A stretch of 64,000 nt of DNA from Gautieria morchelliformis (Eukaryota > Basidiomycota > Agaricomycetes > Gomphales > Gomphaceae), in assembly GCA_015179125.1 (NCBI GenBank), contig WHVA01000233.1, forward strand, positions 62,001-126,000. The letters run 5' to 3'. A program made the translations under genes and the position numbers. The notes beneath the pieces are model-generated. The model was not told the DNA's origin. It saw nothing but the letters and a program-made list of their open reading frames with translations, and made no database searches. Numbering within the stretch: position 1 is the stretch's first letter; every line of letters begins with the position of its first letter. Shown piece after piece: positions 45,195-56,358 of this stretch.

Positions 45195-45654
45195 TTACGG
45201 TACCTTCTTCTGCTCTTGCTTTTTTTGTTCACCAGTCTCCTTGTCGTGGCCCTTCTACAAAGACCAAACGATTTACATAAACGGTTGTGCCAGCTACGAG
45301 CAACTGGCACTGACCTTCACCAATTTGGGTTTTCTGGTTATTTTGCCGACCACCTGTTCTGTGACACCAGTGATCTTGTCTCCTAGTGTCTATAAAATAA
45401 CAGCAAGAAATTCACGTCAACCTAACCAACATATTCGGTTTTGGACGTACAGCTCCATCCTTGGCGTGGTGATGTGATAGATATTCTGGCCCATATCCCA
45501 CTGCTCCAGCATGTCTCTGCTCGGGATATCTCGCATCATCGAAATGCTCCGTAGGGGGATCATTGGTAGTTGTGCTAGTCTGAGCAGTATTGGCGTCCAT
45601 TTCGTCGACGGGATGAGATGGCGTTGCAGGAGAGTGAGATTCAGGCTGAGACAT
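45195..45654 (-). CDS. Small CsbD-like stress-type protein (112 aa)
   Basis: Exons 45654-45451, 45389-45315 and 45254-45195; introns of 61 and 60 nt; 113 codons including stop. N-terminal half Ser/Thr/His-rich and disordered (MSQPESHSPATPSHPVDEMD). The C-terminal part GDKITGVTEQVVGKITRKPK then KGHDKETGEQKKQEQKK resembles the G-K-x-x-G-x-x-K pattern of fungal CsbD-like proteins, short hydrophilic proteins linked to stress. The assignment rests on pattern only. The first intron's donor GTACGT and acceptor TTATAG are good; the end (KKVP stop) follows directly from exon 3. Confidence 0.55.
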
Positions 45655-45816
45655 TATGAGGCAATGATATGTATTAATTTCTGAAAAACATCTTTTTGAG
45701 TACTTGGCGACGATGACGAGTTGAGATACGTCATTGGACACTGTCACGTGATCCTGTGACTCCCTCATGCCGAACATCTAACTGTTTGTAATAGACTGCG
45801 AAGTACCGGGGGGAAT

Positions 45817-46078
45817 TGTTGGGATCTGGAGATCCCGGGCGGCACTTCGGTGCGCTGACGCGTCCATGACGCATCGCACTCGCATAGACAAAGGAGGAGT
45901 GGAAGACAAGGATAGGGAAAAGACAAAGGACAAAGGACAAGGGAGACAATAGGATAAATTATAATTAGCACAAGGCTTTCATGTATATAAGGCAGCGACT
46001 GAAGGTCGCTGCTGGATCATCGAATCTACTCTGGTATACTACATCTCTAATAACAAATATACCAGTAAAATTCTAACA
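45817..46078 (+). repeat. Solo LTR, Ty1/copia type
   Basis: Starts TGTTGGGATCTGGAGATCC and ends TTCTAACA (TGTT...AACA inverted tips). Internal GGCGGCACTTCGGTGCGC, a TATATAAGG box near 45,986 and the GGTATACTAC.../AATATACCAG end are typical of basidiomycete copia LTRs. Size 262 bp. No internal region and no clear target-site duplication, so it is a recombined relic. Confidence 0.75.
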
Positions 46079-47243
46079 ATTTAGAATGTTACTGGTCGAG
46101 GGCATCAATGATTGAGGTTTGTAATCGGGTCTCCGTTCGAGATCGTCCGCGGCACAAACGCTCTTTCAACAACCACAACCTCCATCGACATGCCTGGCCT
46201 CAGCACTCAAATCTTGGCCCAATCGTCATGTGAACGTGACTTTACTGTAATCTGATTCTGGTTCAGTTTCTTGATTTGAAGGCCAACACGCGAGTAGCGG
46301 ACCAATGGGGGCTGAAGTCTCGGAAAACAACTCTCGAGCGCGGTCAAGGATCTATATGAGGTGATGACCATGCGCCTGTCAAGTTGAATCTTGCTCGAGG
46401 TTTTATTGACAATGGGGTACTGCTCAACGCTCTGACGAGCTCAAGGTTGTCTGTATCGTGCTTATGCGCTATGTGGCTGCCATGACCCAGATATTTGATG
46501 GTCTCTTCGTTGTCTGCCATTGTATTTGCTGCTGCCTATGAGCAACGTATTACCCAGGGAAGGTTCGTACTACTAGGCACGACGTCTCGGAGACTGATAT
46601 AGCATTCATCAGGGATCCAAACACACATGAACAGTGACCAGACGATTGTTTCTCTCAGCCGTCCTTTCCTACAATATGTTGCGGAGACAGGAATGCCTTT
46701 GGATGCTGTCGGTGTATTCACGAACACTTATCACCAGTCTGGAATTGAGGTTGCCATCACGAAGAGCTCTGCAGCAACTTCGGTGACGATGTGGGTCACT
46801 GTTGCAATGCAAAGCGGGCTTCAGATTCAGCACTCAGGCTTACATAAAGTGTCAGCAGGTTCGGCGGGCTGAGCCTCCCCGAACCCGTCTGTGATGGGGA
46901 TGGAGATCAAGAATAATTGCCTCAGGTTTTAACCTGCTCTACAGCTACTGCACTGAATTCTTGTTCACAAGAAGTCTGCTCGGTGCACAATTTGACCATG
47001 TAATATGTAGCTCTCTCGGCATATATTTAGTACTTAGTAATGGATCTTTTACCGCGTTCGGGAGGCTCCAAACTCGGCGCACGCCCGCCGAGTTACCGGG
47101 CGACGGGTCACGCTTGCATATTCACAAGCCTGTATTAAATATAAGATCTACGTGGGAGGGTAACGTCCTCGGAATAACTTTAGCCGGTATTCTCAAGCTG
47201 TTTGTTCCTTCCTTGCTCTCCTCCATATCAGCGATTCCTGACT
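46079..47243. other. Intergenic, no supported gene
   Basis: An open stretch at 46627-46872 has no recognised domain. A 9-bp-stem hairpin AACTCGGCG-6 nt-CGCCGAGTT lies at 47071-47094. Confidence 0.45.
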
Positions 47244-48566
47244 ATGCCTTGGGAAACCATCAAGCTCAACACCGGTGAGCCTCTAGCCACCCCAATTTGA
47301 ATACGTATGTAGTTGCTCCCTTTTTCAGGGAGTGAAATCTCCACCCTTGGATTTGGGACGTGGACTACTGGTAATGGGCAGCAGGCTACAGACCAGGTCG
47401 AGCAGGCTCTCGGACTAGGGTTCGATCACGTCGGTACGCATCCCTGACCACCGCCTGGGCTGCGGCGCTCACCTGCCAGTTAGACACCGCCCAGGCCTAT
47501 CGGAACGAAGCTGAGGCTGGCCAAGCTCTCAGAGAAAGCGGCATTCCCCGGTCGGAAATATTCATTACAACCAAGTACTCTGGTCTGAGAGACGTCGAGA
47601 CGTCCATTCAGGATTCGCTGAAATACGTGAGCTCTCTCAAGTTGCCTCGTATCTGTCGCTGTTGTCCTGAACTTCTCCGCCCAGTTGGGTGTCAGCTACG
47701 TCGACCTGTACCTCATCCACAGTCCAAGACTCGCCCAAGGGGACATACCCGGTTTGTGGAAGAAATTCGAACAGATCTATGCCAGGGGTCTGGCAAAGTG
47801 CGCCAACACTAGTAGACAAAGTCAGCGGCTGATGATCAACGCAGGAATATTGGCGTCAGCAATTTCACTGTTGCTGATATGACCCTTCTCCTCAAGGACG
47901 CCAAAGTTAAACCAGCCGTTAACCAGGTCCCTCGAATACGCTTTCCGCGCGATTCTGGGCGCTTCTAATATGCTTTTCTACAGATCATGTTCCATCCCTA
48001 CGTTCAAGTGCAGCAGTTACCCTGTCTCGAATATTGCAAGCAACAGGACATTGCCATTGAGGCGTATAGCCCCCTGATGTACATCTCCCCCAATCTCTTG
48101 AGAAAGTTATCAAGCTCATACATTGACTAGCCCCATCACAAAATTACCCGGTGGACCAGTCGATAAACCCCTGGCCGACATTGCTGCACGCACTGGAGCG
48201 ACCTATGACCAAATTCTGCTTGCCTGGAACAAATCTAAAGGCACCGTGGTTCTCACGTGGGTCGACATACAAACTATGTAGTCCCATCTCGCTATGTCGT
48301 CTCACTATGTCGTGCAGGACCAGTTCCAAGAAGTCTCGGTTGGAAGGCTACATCAAAGCAGGGGATCTGGGTACAATCTTCGCTCCGAGAAACACATGAA
48401 TTCACTGACTTTTCTTGCAGCCTTAACGAAAGAAGATATTAGCGCCATCGATAGCGCCGGCGCCCTTGGCCCCGCCTGGGGATATAAGGTTATTCTTCAA
48501 AGGCTTGCGATTGCAGCTGCAGCCGCGGGCATATTCTGGGGCGGCTCTCGGCTTCTGGGTTTCTGA
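47244..48566 (+). CDS. Aldo-keto reductase with C-terminal hydrophobic tail (297 aa)
   Basis: NAD(P)H-dependent carbonyl reductase, TIM-barrel fold. Exons 47244-47274, 47329-47433, 47484-47626, 47685-47797, 47845-47926, 47984-48078, 48131-48256, 48318-48370 and 48421-48566; 298 codons with stop, introns 47-61 nt. Catalytic tetrad visible: Asp and Tyr in DTAQAYRNE, Lys in ITTKYSG, His in YLIHSPR. Also [23 protein letters not shown] and the cofactor-binding [12 protein letters not shown]. The tail [20 protein letters not shown] and then WGGSRLLGF looks like a single membrane span, unusual for soluble AKRs, hinting at a tail-anchored enzyme. Substrate unknown. Confidence 0.9.
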
Positions 48567-49044
48567 ACGGGACATTTAAGCAGTTGCCGCTAGTTGGAGA
48601 AAGCTTACCCCATGTACTGCCAGTATGCAATAACTTGCGTAACGAACTTTGCCCATCAAATCCCACAGGTTATAAAGCATAAACAATGGCATAAGGCATA
48701 GATCGTAGTGAGTTACAAACAGTGGAACAAGAACAGGGCCCCTTGACCGTACCCAGACCGAATACACATGCTAGAGGGCGTTATGAGCCACGACAAAACG
48801 ATGTAAGAATACCAGAGACACGAGACACAAGAATTCCAAGGCTGGGGAGAACAGCAACAACAAGGTGTGGAGGAAGGGTCGAAGGTAGAATAGTTAGGAA
48901 TACGACACGATAATGTGAGGAACGGGAGGGACAAAACAACATGGTACACCATGGGTATATCAGAGCGTCGGTCAAGACACGAGGGATGGTCGCGGAAGCC
49001 CGAGTCGATACATACTTCAATTTCCTTCCTGTTGAAGTAAATAG
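48567..49044. other. Short convergent intergenic region
   Basis: No gene seen between the convergent AKR and Lys-rich gene. Confidence 0.6.
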
Positions 49045-49627
49045 TCAACAACGAGCATCGTGTAATCCTGGATGGGACAGACGGACCTGAACGTCGGCTT
49101 CCGCCTTTTCGGCCTCCGCTTCAGCCTCTGGCTCCTCGGGGATGCCCTGTTCCACAGGGCTAGTGGCGTTTTCCTTTTCATCCTCATCATCGGCTGCTTT
49201 GGCCTACGGGTAATGTCACCTCATTGCATATGGCAACCAAGATAAGCATAGCGACTAACCTTGGACGTTGGCTTCTTCGAGCCTACCTGCGAGCTCGGCT
49301 TTCCCGCTTTGGAGGTGGGCTTGGAGGAAGGCTTGTTAGATGCCTTGGACGAGGGTTTAGCAGCAGCGGAAGGCGGCTTCGAGGAGGGCTTGACCTAGTC
49401 TGGTGTCAGCAGAGACGCGATCAGACAATATATAATCGAACCATTTTTGTTGCTGGCTCCTTAACGTCCGCGTCGTCCTTTTCAACGTCTTCCGCCTTCC
49501 GCTTCTTGCCTTTGCCTTCGCCCTTCTTGGCGCGTGGCTTGGTAGCGACGGGCTTGGGTAGATCTTTTACACGGGCGGACCTGCGAACGCCTTCGACAGG
49601 CTCTACAGGCGCTTTACGAGGCGGCAT
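49045..49627 (-). CDS. Lys/Ser/Pro-rich nuclear-type protein sharing exon 1 with the peroxiredoxin gene
   Basis: Exons 49627-49442, 49394-49260 and 49203-49045; 159 aa. Exon 1 (186 nt, 62 codons) reads MPPRKAPVEPVEGVRRSARV then DLPKP, KPRAKKG and KKRKAEDVEKDD: a basic nuclear-localisation-like module matching exon 1 of the peroxiredoxin gene at 60.5 kb. Exon 2 is a run of SSKP/SKAS/PTSK repeats; exon 3 is acidic (ADDEDEKENA, EPEAEAEAEKAEAD). No enzyme domain. It looks like a paralogue that kept the N-terminal extension but not the thioredoxin fold. Possible DNA or chromatin contact through the basic tail is a guess. Confidence 0.7.
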
Positions 49628-51067
49628 TGTTTGAAACTGAGTTAAGGTGGCGCGGCGCGGGGCAAGGGTGTTGAAGTGGTTGAGGGGAAAGGGACGCGTG
49701 AGGTTGCGCTGAGTATTCACGCTTTTGAAGCCCGACTTAAACCTCGTCACGTGACATTTTCTGGTCGCAAAACAAAACGCACACAACAGCCACGCTAGCG
49801 GGCTCGTCATCGCAAAGCGCCCTCGAAACCCAGACTAGCCGTCGGGGGCAAAACTGCGCGAACATGTTGAATCTGTACGAATAACGCCGGGGCGCGGGGG
49901 CTTGGCTCGTGTTGAACTATTTCATGGCTTTACGCGGGTTTCGCGATGCTCGAGGGCTCATGTACTATTTACAGCAAAACTAGACAGTACGTCTCTGCAT
50001 TGTATGTGATCCAACCACGACCTTTCACTCGAGAATGTCCCATCCTGACTCGGGATGCTGCTTAACTCGGACTCGGTCCGTAGCATGCTGTCCGTTTCCC
50101 GTAGTCTACCACCCAGATGCTGGTATCACTCGCTGGAAACAGGCATAGACCACACTCGGATGAGTGTACACTCCTCGGTGTTGAGACATTCTCCCGGGCA
50201 TCGATCAGAAAGTACTGGATTATACAGAGTATTGGGTCATGCAGTCAAAAACATATTTATGCACAAGAAATTCACGCGCAATCACCGTCCGTCAGTCACC
50301 CGTCCTCAGTCGCCCTGCTATCAGGGTACTCCTTGACGCGAGTAGCGCAGAGGGGCTTGTCCCTTTTTTACTGATGTCCTCAATAGTCACTTCTCAGTAT
50401 CGCGGTACGTGGCAGAACACAATCAAACTTGGGTGTATCATTCTGAGAAATTTGAAGAGATTCATCTCCACGATCCCAACGATATGTAACCCACAGATTA
50501 TATCAAGACGAGTCGCAATACCGTACACACACAGCGTGTCTCCTCAACTCGCGGCATATATGCACTTTCCTGGATTGGGATAAGGACTGGGACGGGCGCA
50601 CCTCACTTCACGGTGTGGCGCAACCATTCCTGGAGTCTTCTCCACTTCACATGAGTACCATTCGACTCAACTCCAACAAGTAATGACTTACTTGGAAAGC
50701 GAAGGTGACGTAAAAGATACCGTAATGAGAGCTGATCCTGAGAACATACTTCCCAACCTGTTGAGCGCCAAGCCCAGCAAGCCCAGACAGATGATTCAGA
50801 TGATCCGCATAGTCCAACAGACTCCATCGATGTTGTAGTAGTATCCCGAAACTCAGATGGTCGCGTGCTAGGGTTCCCTTAATGGCAGACCGCGCTCGTG
50901 CTCGTTATATGATTAACTGCGTGACGTAAGGTCCAGACCACCGCCAGTCTTCTCCTATGGAGTATAAGTATCATAAACATCTCCTAATCGTTGCACCCAG
51001 TCTTCCGCCTTGGGTGCCGAGTCTTAAAGCTTAGAACCGTTGGGCGTATATCCTGCTGTGCCTGCTG
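49628..51067. other. Intergenic, no supported gene
   Basis: 1.4 kb with only unconvincing open stretches and no recognised domains. Confidence 0.5.
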
Positions 51068-53412
51068 TCACGTCATCCCAGTACGCTCCATGCCTCTCGA
51101 GAGCGCCTCCCTAATTGGGCCCGACCCTCGCGACACCCACTCCTCAGGTGTTCCCCTCTCTATCAACTTGCTCGCGTTTCTGTCCGAGGGTAGATTATGT
51201 GCGTCGAACACCACGTCGTTAAGCGACGAGAAGGCCCAATCAGCAGGGTCTGGGGTGGGGAGGGAGGTGATGGCCATGAGTTCTGGGCGAATGATGGCGT
51301 GCGTGAAGTGGTCCATGTTCTATTTATGATGGTAAGCGCCGGCACGATGAAGAATCGAAGAGAGTCGAACTAGATCGTTTTTATCGTAGCCAAATGGATC
51401 TATATATAATGTGAGGTCAGGGTTTAAGGTATGTGATGTGCCGATTCAGAAGAACGCACTCTCGATCTCCTCGCCGGCCACGAGGAAGCCAAAGAAAATA
51501 AAACTCTGTTCCATGCATGACTTAGTCTCACGCAAGTAACGTAGGATGTGTACCCACGAGAATGGAGGTCGCCGGTATTGTCAACCAAGCCATTGTCTTC
51601 CAGATCTGAAGCGGCTATATTTAAAACCTGTTAGCAATTAGGAAAGTCGAAGGTAGTGAATCATAATCACCAGCGCCAGACAATAAATCGATGTTACGAC
51701 CCAAAGATGTATCGAATACCTGAAAGCGCCCAACGTCAGCGATTGGTGACTATGAATGAGGGCCGAAAAAATGTACGAAAAGGGTATGGGCGTCGTCAAA
51801 ATACGCTCCAATCCAGTCAACGCATCCACCAACCCATGTAAAGAGGCGATTAGCAAATCTGCAGAGAGTAAACATATGTGGTCCGCGATCCTTGATAGAA
51901 ACGCACTGGTCGTGGGCACATCTATGACTTTCCGGCGCTGCAAGGCAGCAATGTACGAGCTCTGTGGGCATTGTATCGTCAACGTTGAAGGCCGACCGTG
52001 CGTCTTGATGACCCACAAGATAAAGTGTGATTTCCAAGGGCACGTTATGACTGACAATTGTCCCGCGCTTCCCACGGGGCATCCGAGCTCGTAAACGCGC
52101 GGCCTTACGCCCTTTGACTTCCTTTCCTCGCGCAGTGAGCAGCTTCACAAGCAGTGAGAGCGGAAACACGTCAAAGTAGGAGAACTGTGGTGGAATGCGT
52201 GCAGGGAGGAGAGGTGGGTCTTCTAGTGGGCGGGTTGAAGTTCTCGCAGTAACGGGGGGCGCGAGAGAGGTGCGGAAAGGTCCATATGCTACTGCAGTTG
52301 GAGAGGGTGGGGGGACGGATATGTTCGAAGGACGTTTATGCGCTGAGGTGTTGTGGAGTGGAAGATGAGAGACGGATGCAGACTCCCGGCGGGTTGAAGT
52401 GCTGCGCTTCGGGTCTGAAGGAGGAGGTCCCTGCTTCTCATCGGCGTCGGAAAAGCCCGGGGAACCCGGAGAAGCAGGCAGAGCGGTGGGAAGTGCATAC
52501 GCGGGGAGGAATTTGACCAGAGGCCAAAGGTCTTCGTAATAGATGCCTTCTTCGCCACGTAGGTAGTGCTTCACGGAGACGCTAGGATAGAAATATTATA
52601 TGAAAAGATATGCGGAGGCACTGCGATGCACGAACGCGAAGCCCTCGATAAGGTTGACGACCGTCTTTTTTTCGACGAGGCTGCGCGCTGCTAGTTCGTC
52701 GGCACTTCGACCTTGGGTGTCGGGGAGAGCGTCTAAGGACGACGGCGGTCAGAACTGTAACGGTCTGGCACGATGATACTGATAGGATCTACGTACCCGG
52801 CACATGAAACCAGACTGTGCGTGCAAAGGTGCGACTTTGCAAGATTATTTGTGACCATAGTCGGCGACCTTCGTTATATCTGAGATGTATCAGAATCACG
52901 CCGTAGGCATATCCATGTCCCACAAGCACTATCACCTTTCAAAGGACGAGGTCGTTCTAATGGGGATGGTCAGCACATTCGCGTAATGGGTTTCGAATCT
53001 GTGCTCGCCTGTAGCTTACCACAAAACCGAGGACAGTGCCAATACTAACCCGCGGTAGCTAAGTTGAGTACGTCTGAGATTTCGACGCGGTTAATTTACG
53101 CACACTGTGAGGAGGGTTGGCTGAAAGTTGAGAGCGTAGACCTTTTGCTGGTTGATGAGTGTGACACAAGTGCCCCATGCCGTGAAAAACAATATGATAT
53201 GATAGCATCTATGGGAAGAGGTCAGCAAAGCACCAACGGCTACACACAGCATATCCCGCATACCTAAACAGGGCGGTTGCTAGGAGAGCGTTGATAAAGC
53301 TAGGCCAGAAACGTTTTGTGGGTGCGAATGCGTCGACTGGGGGGAGGATATTTGAGAAGCGGCTTTCTATGCGTTCCAGGCGAGGGGAAAGCTGGTCAGC
53401 GTGGTTATGCAT
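51068..53412 (-). CDS. Bestrophin/UPF0187-family anion channel (538 aa, 14 exons)
   Basis: Exons 53412-53264, 53208-53104, 53044-53009, 52956-52936, 52879-52797, 52732-52636, 52581-52017, 51961-51907, 51858-51777, 51719-51671, 51605-51558, 51505-51460, 51399-51371, 51319-51068; all phases agree, 539 codons. Family marks: FFTAWGTCVTLINQ, TVIGTVLGFVVSYRTTSSFE, RYNEGRRLWSQII, VKHYLRGEEGIYYEDLW, YIAALQRRKVIDVPTT, VDALTGLERILTTPIPFSYS, FIFFGFLVAGEEIENPFGYD. A long disordered Ser/Pro insertion lies in exon 7. These proteins form pentameric chloride or bicarbonate channels; the fungal role is little known. The intron 53008-52957 begins GC instead of GT. ATG 53412 (MHNHADQ) is chosen as the first in frame; an upstream start in the same frame lacks an ATG. 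Confidence 0.9.
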
Positions 53413-56358
53413 GCTGTATGATGCAGCGAGTATGGTATAGAAAGAGACGAGTCGCAGGGGCCAAAGGTAGGCAAAAGAGCGAGTCCGTACTATGCCCGCA
53501 AGCACGGCCTTGGCTCTGCAACTGTTGATCGATTGATCGATTGACCGGTATTAGACAACGCATAGCAAAACTAGAGGGAGGGCCGGCGTGCGCCCGGCAG
53601 TTAGGCAGGGTATCGACAATTCAAGGACAGAAGCCGACTGAGCAGCAACTTGATCAAGGCGCATATAGCTGTTGCGGTGTCACGATTTTCGACATTGGCT
53701 CAACCGTGAACGTATTAGGGACACCATTCACTTGAGCTAATAGCTATGTATTCGTAGCAACTTTCTGAAAACTGAGGCCCAGTGAGAATCAGGGAGGTGG
53801 CACCGGGTGGGAGGCGTAGATGTCTTGAGGTGTGGCGACGATTCAGTTCGGGGTCACGAGATGATGCGCGTAATATTCTATTTTTATAGGGATAAATTAC
53901 AGCTTGATGATATGAGGAATATAACCGGCCAGATATGACCCCATGGGTACTGTACTAAGTGATGTAGTCTCCCCTCGTAATTATGTGATTACTCACGCAC
54001 ATATCGTACTCGACTCAGGGTCCAGGTACTTTCGTGCCTCCACCACCACTGGCATTGCGACCAAGAAGAAGAGTACGAACAAAACCGGCGGCAGTGCAAG
54101 GCAAGTACTACGCGTCATGCAGTGCCTCGAACATCGTGGCTAATGCCATCTAGGAACTTATTCGCCGTCGACTGTTGCCACGATCATCAAAGTAACCCAA
54201 GGGGAATTCACGAGTGCGAGGAGGCTAGTGAAGCGGACAAGAATAAGGCGGTGAGTCTGCTTATGGCTGCATTGCTGTGGCTTCACTAACGGTGCACTAC
54301 TCTTCTATATCAACCTGGGCCTTCACAACAAGGCACGCGCCCTCAAACCCGATTTGAACAGCTTTACTTCGTCTACTCTCACTTAACGCGCCTGCGGATC
54401 GTTCTTGGATACTCGCAAGTTACTCTTCCTCGTTCTCCCTTGCATGCAGTGACCTTTGCATTTTCCAGCACACTATCATTATCTTTTCTTATCAGTCTTT
54501 CTTCATGTACCGGTGGTGGCGAACGGGCGGGGCATTTTGGAGTGGGGGATTTGGTGGGATTGTCGAGAGTGGTGAATGTGCTGGGATCGGTGCCCAGCTG
54601 TTAGCAAAGTTGTAAATACTTACATACCGATATGAACAGATTTGATCCCTAGCTGTGGACCATCCATTGGCATCTTCTCTGAACCGATAGCATCGTATAT
54701 AAAAACATCTATTCATCCGCCCTGAACCAGTCTGAACCTAGGTGAGCCGATGAAAATGGTATCACTTTTGTGATCCAGCATGATCAGACCGGGAACGCGG
54801 TTTTCACCGGCCTGAACCGCTGCGACCTCCCTGGATCCGAGTCGATTCTCACTGGGATTGAGGAGTAATACTGGTTCGAGAAAGATAACAATCACGACTG
54901 GGCCCGGAGCTGGTAGATATTCTTTGCTAGCTTCGTACATATTTCTGATTTGGTTGTGCGATGCCAACAGTGGCAGAGATCTAGTAGAAGAGCGACGTCA
55001 TTTGAGCATAAGTCGGCGCTGTCAACATTGAATTGGTCGGGGATTTATGTAAACGTTCAATATATTTGCGTATTCACCGGATGACGTCGGAGATGGGCTT
55101 GGATCACGGTAATGGCCCCTCCTCGAAAAAGCGATTGAGTGTCTGGAGAGGTCTGGGAGAGTGGCAGCTAGCACTAGAATGGTTACAAAAGGATGCTGCT
55201 GATCCACAAAGGTACTTACCGGTAATTGTTGTGCTGCTGAGTCTGACTCCCATCACTCACACTACTGTGTGCCAGAACCAGCAGTGCATGCCTCGAAGAA
55301 TTCAAATATTCAACGTCTGATCCGGTGCAATAAACCATACCGGATAAGTACGTATGCGGTGTGAATATCGGATCGTAGCAGCTATGAAGTAGACATCTCG
55401 GATCTCAGGAAACTTGGTGGGGAAACTTCAAGTTGGTCAAAGCATCAAAGACTGGTGCACAGGGGGGTCTATATTTGAAGCCCTGTGGACGAGAGGCGGA
55501 AATAATAACCTTGGCTCAATACAGCGGAGACATCGGCAAGGCGTGAGTATACACTATCAGAGACAAACATGATAAACACGCTGGTCAGCGACGAGGGTTA
55601 AGTATTCTCTGGCCTCGACGTACAAGTATATGGCAGGAAGATCGAATGACTCCATAAGATAGTTTCCTATCGCTTTGACTGTCCTTGGAGTGTAGATAAT
55701 CCATCATGTTAGGCTTCTGTTCTTGCTTCTCATTATTAGAGAGAAAAATGGCCGTACGTCGGGTGAGCAAACGTAGACGCGGTAGCTTATGAAACTGAAA
55801 CTGACCAATGTCGTTGAGCATCGTGGAGACGAACGTACTTCTCAACTACCTCCGGTGATTTTCGGCTAGTTGATGGCAACTTGATTCCTACTATCCGTCA
55901 TTGTTATTCCCAGACCTTGAGTCTGCGATAGCTCAGTGATGATGCTGGGAGGTAGTCACGGCCTTACCGTCAATGGTTCGAGATACAATAAGTACAGTAT
56001 CTCTGTATCTAAAGTCAATTGCAGTGCGGAAATAGTTGTAATATTTCAATCGACGAGTCAGATGCTACTGTATGACCATGAAGATCTTTGAATGGTAGCT
56101 CCCACAAGGCTGAAAATACGCTCACTAGTATTGCACTACACAAATGCCCCACTGTATAAGACTCTCTAATAGTATCATGGGAAAGGTTCTTGAGCCAGTC
56201 TCTCCCAGCTGTGCCACAATAACGGATCCTGCACAAACAGCGTGTGCCTATCAGCTCAGGGCGGTGGCGAACTATAGTGTCAGTGGACGGCCATCAGTTT
56301 TAGGCCCCGCACTTCGAGAAAAGCCGGGAGCGCTTGTGCCTACTGTACATGGTCGGCG
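53413..56358. other. Long intergenic region, no supported gene
   Basis: About 2.9 kb. Open stretches on both strands (such as 54713-54967 minus) have no recognised domain and do not link by splice sites that I could trust. The region just before 56,359 would hold the LRR gene promoter. Confidence 0.4.

Noticed and set aside
45817-46078. Complete copia element
   Set aside because: No internal coding region next to the LTR on either side; a solo LTR fits better.
54492-54967. Two adjoining minus-strand open frames
   Set aside because: No domain, no splice junction that preserves frame, and no start context; left as intergenic.
55924-55985. tRNA-like stretch with TAGCTCAGTG and GGTTCGAGA
   Set aside because: No T-arm stem around TTCGAGA and no acceptor pairing; only short box-like words match.
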